This document shows positions 62,272-64,000 of a stretch of 64,000 nucleotides of DNA, piece by piece. Made by a program: the position numbers and the translations under genes. This stretch comes from Streptomyces sp. MMBL 11-1 (GTDB taxonomy: Bacteria > Actinomycetota > Actinomycetes > Streptomycetales > Streptomycetaceae), in assembly GCF_028622875.1 (NCBI RefSeq), contig NZ_CP117709.1, forward strand, positions 4,343,001 through 4,407,000. The letters run 5' to 3'. Positions within the stretch are counted from its first letter, which is position 1. Each line of letters starts with the position of its first letter. The notes under the pieces were generated by a model. It had not been told where the DNA came from. It saw nothing but the letters and a program-made list of their open reading frames with translations, and made no database searches.

Positions 62272-64000
62272 TTATCGGGTCCTGAAGCGGCGGTGGAGGT
62301 TGCGGGCGACGTGTACGCCCGTGCCGCCGAAGCCGACGATGTCGACGCGTCCGTCGCCGGTGATGTCGGTGAGGAATCGGGGGTGGCGGTCGACCCGCCA
62401 GGCACCTGCGCCGTCGTCGTATCCGAATCCGCGGCATACCAACTGGGCCTGTTCGAAAGTGCCGTCGCCGTTGTTGTGCGATACCCAGACGCCCTCGTTG
62501 CCGAAGCCGATGATGTCCGGGTTCCCGTCGCCGGTGACGTCGGCCAGGAGCCGGTGGTGCTTGTCGCCTGTCCATCCCTGGGCCTGCCCGTAGTCGTTCA
62601 GGACGAGTCGGGAGGGCTCGAACGTGCCGTCGCCGCGTCCGCGTGCGACGGTGACGCCCTGCGGGCCGAAGCCGACGATGTCCGGTGCACCGGCGCGGGT
62701 GGTGGCGACCACGAACCGGGGGTGCTCCCTGATCGAGCTCCATCCCTGGTCGACCCCGAAGTCGTCCAGGAAGTAGAGAGGTTCGGCGAACGCTCCTTCC
62801 TCGTCCTGGAGGGATACCCAGAGGCCGTCGTCGTGGCAGCCGATGATGTCGAGCCTGCCGTCGCCGGTGGTGTCGGCGAGGTAGCGGGGGTGCTTGTCGA
62901 CGAGCCAGCCACCGGCCTCCTCGCTGTGGCCGAACGCTCGGAGGACGGGTTCGTCGGGGAGCGGTGCGAACTTTCCTTCTTCGTCCTGGAGGGATACCCA
63001 GAGGCCGTCGTCGTGGCAGCCGATGATGTCGAGCCTGCCGTCGCCGGTGGTGTCGGCGAGGTAGCGGGGGTGCTTGTCGACCAGCCAGCCGCCGGCCTGC
63101 TGGCCGTGGCCGAACGCCTTGAGGACCAGTTCGCCGCCTTCAGGTGCGAAGGTCCCGTCCTCGTCCTGTGCGGACACCCGGACTCCGCCGGTGCACAGGG
63201 TGACCACGTCGGGCCGGCCGTTGCCCGTCAGGTCCACGACGGACCACAGGTCCGACGGGTTCGGAGTGGTCACTCCCTGGTGCAGGGGGCGTTCGTCGTC
63301 GAATGTGCCGTCGCCTCGGCTGGGCGAGGTCACGGCTCCCTTCGTGGATCTGATCCCCACGATGTCGGCCCGCCCTGTTCCCTCCGTGTCGGCGAGGAAC
63401 CGCGCACCGACCCCGGCCCAGCGGTCCGGTTCCCCGCTGGAGGAAGGGGTGACCGCGTCGGTCTTCCAGGCGGCGCTGCCCTGGTCGCTCCCGAACTTCT
63501 CCAGGACCAGCAGGACGTTGCTGAAGGAGGGCGTCGCGTCGGGTGCCGGCCGCAGCGCGCTTTTGCCGTGGGTGAGTCGCCAGGACTGGCGACCGTTCCA
63601 GTGGCTCAGCGGCGCCCAGTCCAGCACGAGGTCGCTGGTGCGCTCCGGCTCGGCCGGGACGAATCGCCACCGCTGGCTCTCCGCGAGGTCGTCGTACTCG
63701 CTGAGGACGATCCGGGTGTCGTCCTTCCCTGGTTCGTCGAGGTCGAGCACCGCGCCGTCGGCCGCGCCCTCGATGAAGTAGAGGCCCGCTTCGCCCGAGA
63801 CGGGGAAGAGGCGCCACTGCTGGCCCTCCTTGCCCGAGGCGTCCGACTGGCGGACGCCCTGGCCCGCGGCAGCCGGAGTGTCGAGCACTTTGCTGCCGGC
63901 CGTGTTGCGGATCACGTACGCCGGGTCATCCTGTGAGCCCGGCACGGGGATGAACTGCCACTGTTCCGGGCGCGGGCCGTCCTCGGGGTGGTCGCGGACG
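62272..64000 (-). CDS. Lectin/FG-GAP (VCBS) beta-propeller protein, 5' end outside window
   Basis: Partial: the reading frame is open to the window edge, so the start lies beyond 64000. The visible part begins with ricin-type QxW segments (EQWQF, QQWRL, QRWRF, QSWRL), a carbohydrate-binding lectin-like domain. It then has seven FG-GAP/VCBS repeats of about 60 residues with Asp-rich calcium loops (ADTEGTGRADIVG, VDLTGNGRPDVV, ADTTGDGRLDIIG twice, ADVTGDGNPDIIG, TDITGDGRVDIVG), which would make a seven-bladed propeller. Likely secreted; the signal peptide is not in view. Two neighbouring blades are almost identical at DNA level. No neighbour suggests a pathway. Confidence 0.8.
   Translation of the reverse strand, partial: VRDHPEDGPRPEQWQFIPVPGSQDDPAYVIRNTAGSKVLDTPAAAGQGVRQSDASGKEGQQWRLFPVSGEAGLYFIEGAADGAVLDLDEPGKDDTRIVLSEYDDLAESQRWRFVPAEPERTSDLVLDWAPLSHWNGRQSWRLTHGKSALRPAPDATPSFSNVLLVLEKFGSDQGSAAWKTDAVTPSSSGEPDRWAGVGARFLADTEGTGRADIVGIRSTKGAVTSPSRGDGTFDDERPLHQGVTTPNPSDLWSVVDLTGNGRPDVVTLCTGGVRVSAQDEDGTFAPEGGELVLKAFGHGQQAGGWLVDKHPRYLADTTGDGRLDIIGCHDDGLWVSLQDEEGKFAPLPDEPVLRAFGHSEEAGGWLVDKHPRYLADTTGDGRLDIIGCHDDGLWVSLQDEEGAFAEPLYFLDDFGVDQGWSSIREHPRFVVATTRAGAPDIVGFGPQGVTVARGRGDGTFEPSRLVLNDYGQAQGWTGDKHHRLLADVTGDGNPDIIGFGNEGVWVSHNNGDGTFEQAQLVCRGFGYDDGAGAWRVDRHPRFLTDITGDGRVDIVGFGGTGVHVARNLHRRFRTR
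62801..63081 (-). repeat. Recent 180-base internal duplication in the propeller gene
   Basis: 62801-62901 and 62981-63081 are identical over 101 bases at an offset of 180 (60 codons), extending with few changes. It encodes two copies of WLVDKHPRYLADTTGDGRLD-type blades and indicates a recent duplication or gene conversion. Confidence 0.9.

Noticed and set aside
1..64000. CRISPR array
   Set aside because: The 31-base tandem repeat has no spacers between units, and no cas genes are present.
1..64000. Ribosomal RNA or replication origin
   Set aside because: No rRNA-like sequence seen; two DnaA boxes alone do not make oriC, and dnaA/dnaN are not here.

Overview
The window is about 72% GC. Third codon positions are almost always G or C, GTG starts are frequent, and neighbouring genes often overlap by four bases at stop/start junctions. 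Together with wblA, bldG and a topoisomerase I that has a lysine-rich tail, this points to a Streptomyces chromosome (core region, not a plasmid). From memory, gene order between about 4.1 kb and 56.6 kb follows the S. coelicolor block around SCO3540 to SCO3580 (topA, bldG, crp and wblA being the markers I am surest of). Much of it also mirrors the M. tuberculosis Rv3646c to Rv3682 block (topA, Tad pilus genes, ssd, acs, marP, NUDIX, nth, crp, ArsA-like pair, whiB4, ponA2).

Layout. 1-3.5 kb: metG, a divergent pair of small unknown genes, and tRNA-Pro(CGG). 3.5-4.0 kb: a decayed membrane-protein gene. 4.1-15.2 kb: a metallophosphoesterase, a YqeY-like protein, a class A penicillin-binding protein divergent from wblA, two ArsA/Get3-like ATPases, a DUF4177 protein, RidA, NUDIX, metallo-beta-lactamase and Crp. 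15.3-18.7 kb: nth, a CoA-pyrophosphatase NUDIX and a MarP-type membrane serine protease. 19-24.3 kb, leftward: hydrolase, holin-like protein, NhaA antiporter, acetyl-CoA synthetase. 24.8-30 kb: a NodB-like lipoprotein, a CooC-like ATPase, a degenerate Fic-like protein, a probable 6S-like (Ms1/scr3559) RNA locus and a HAD-IB phosphatase. 30.4-36.6 kb: a Tad/Flp pilus operon (ssd, tadA, tadB, tadC, flp, two TadE-like genes) followed by a TlpA lipoprotein. 36.8-46.6 kb: a DUF1998-type helicase, bldG and its partner anti-sigma gene, proton-pumping pyrophosphatase, a lipoprotein and a methyltransferase. 46.9-56.6 kb: topA, an MFS-thymidylate kinase-coiled-coil fusion, holB and an alpha/beta-hydrolase lipoprotein.

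From 56.7 kb the picture changes. tRNA-Thr(CGT) is followed by about 5 kb of broken or atypical genes: a NUDIX fragment, a CYTH protein, a chimeric radical SAM/methyltransferase remnant, a cytochrome P450 with a frameshifted N-terminus, and an IS5-type transposase remnant. At 61.8 kb a degenerate second copy of the tRNA 3' half and its terminator appears. I read this as an old integrative element inserted at tRNA-Thr that has lost its integrase. The window ends inside a leftward gene for a lectin/FG-GAP beta-propeller protein.

Functional themes: cell envelope and development (PBP, WblA, BldG system, Tad apparatus, MarP, NodB-like lipoprotein), nucleotide and DNA maintenance (TopA, Tmk, HolB, Nth, helicase, NUDIX enzymes) and central energy metabolism (Acs, HppA, NhaA, Crp). 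The most interesting non-coding item is the 600-bp gap at 28.5-29.1 kb. Its genomic neighbours and a rho-independent terminator match the locus of the 6S-like RNA known as scr3559 in S. coelicolor and Ms1/MTS2823 in mycobacteria.
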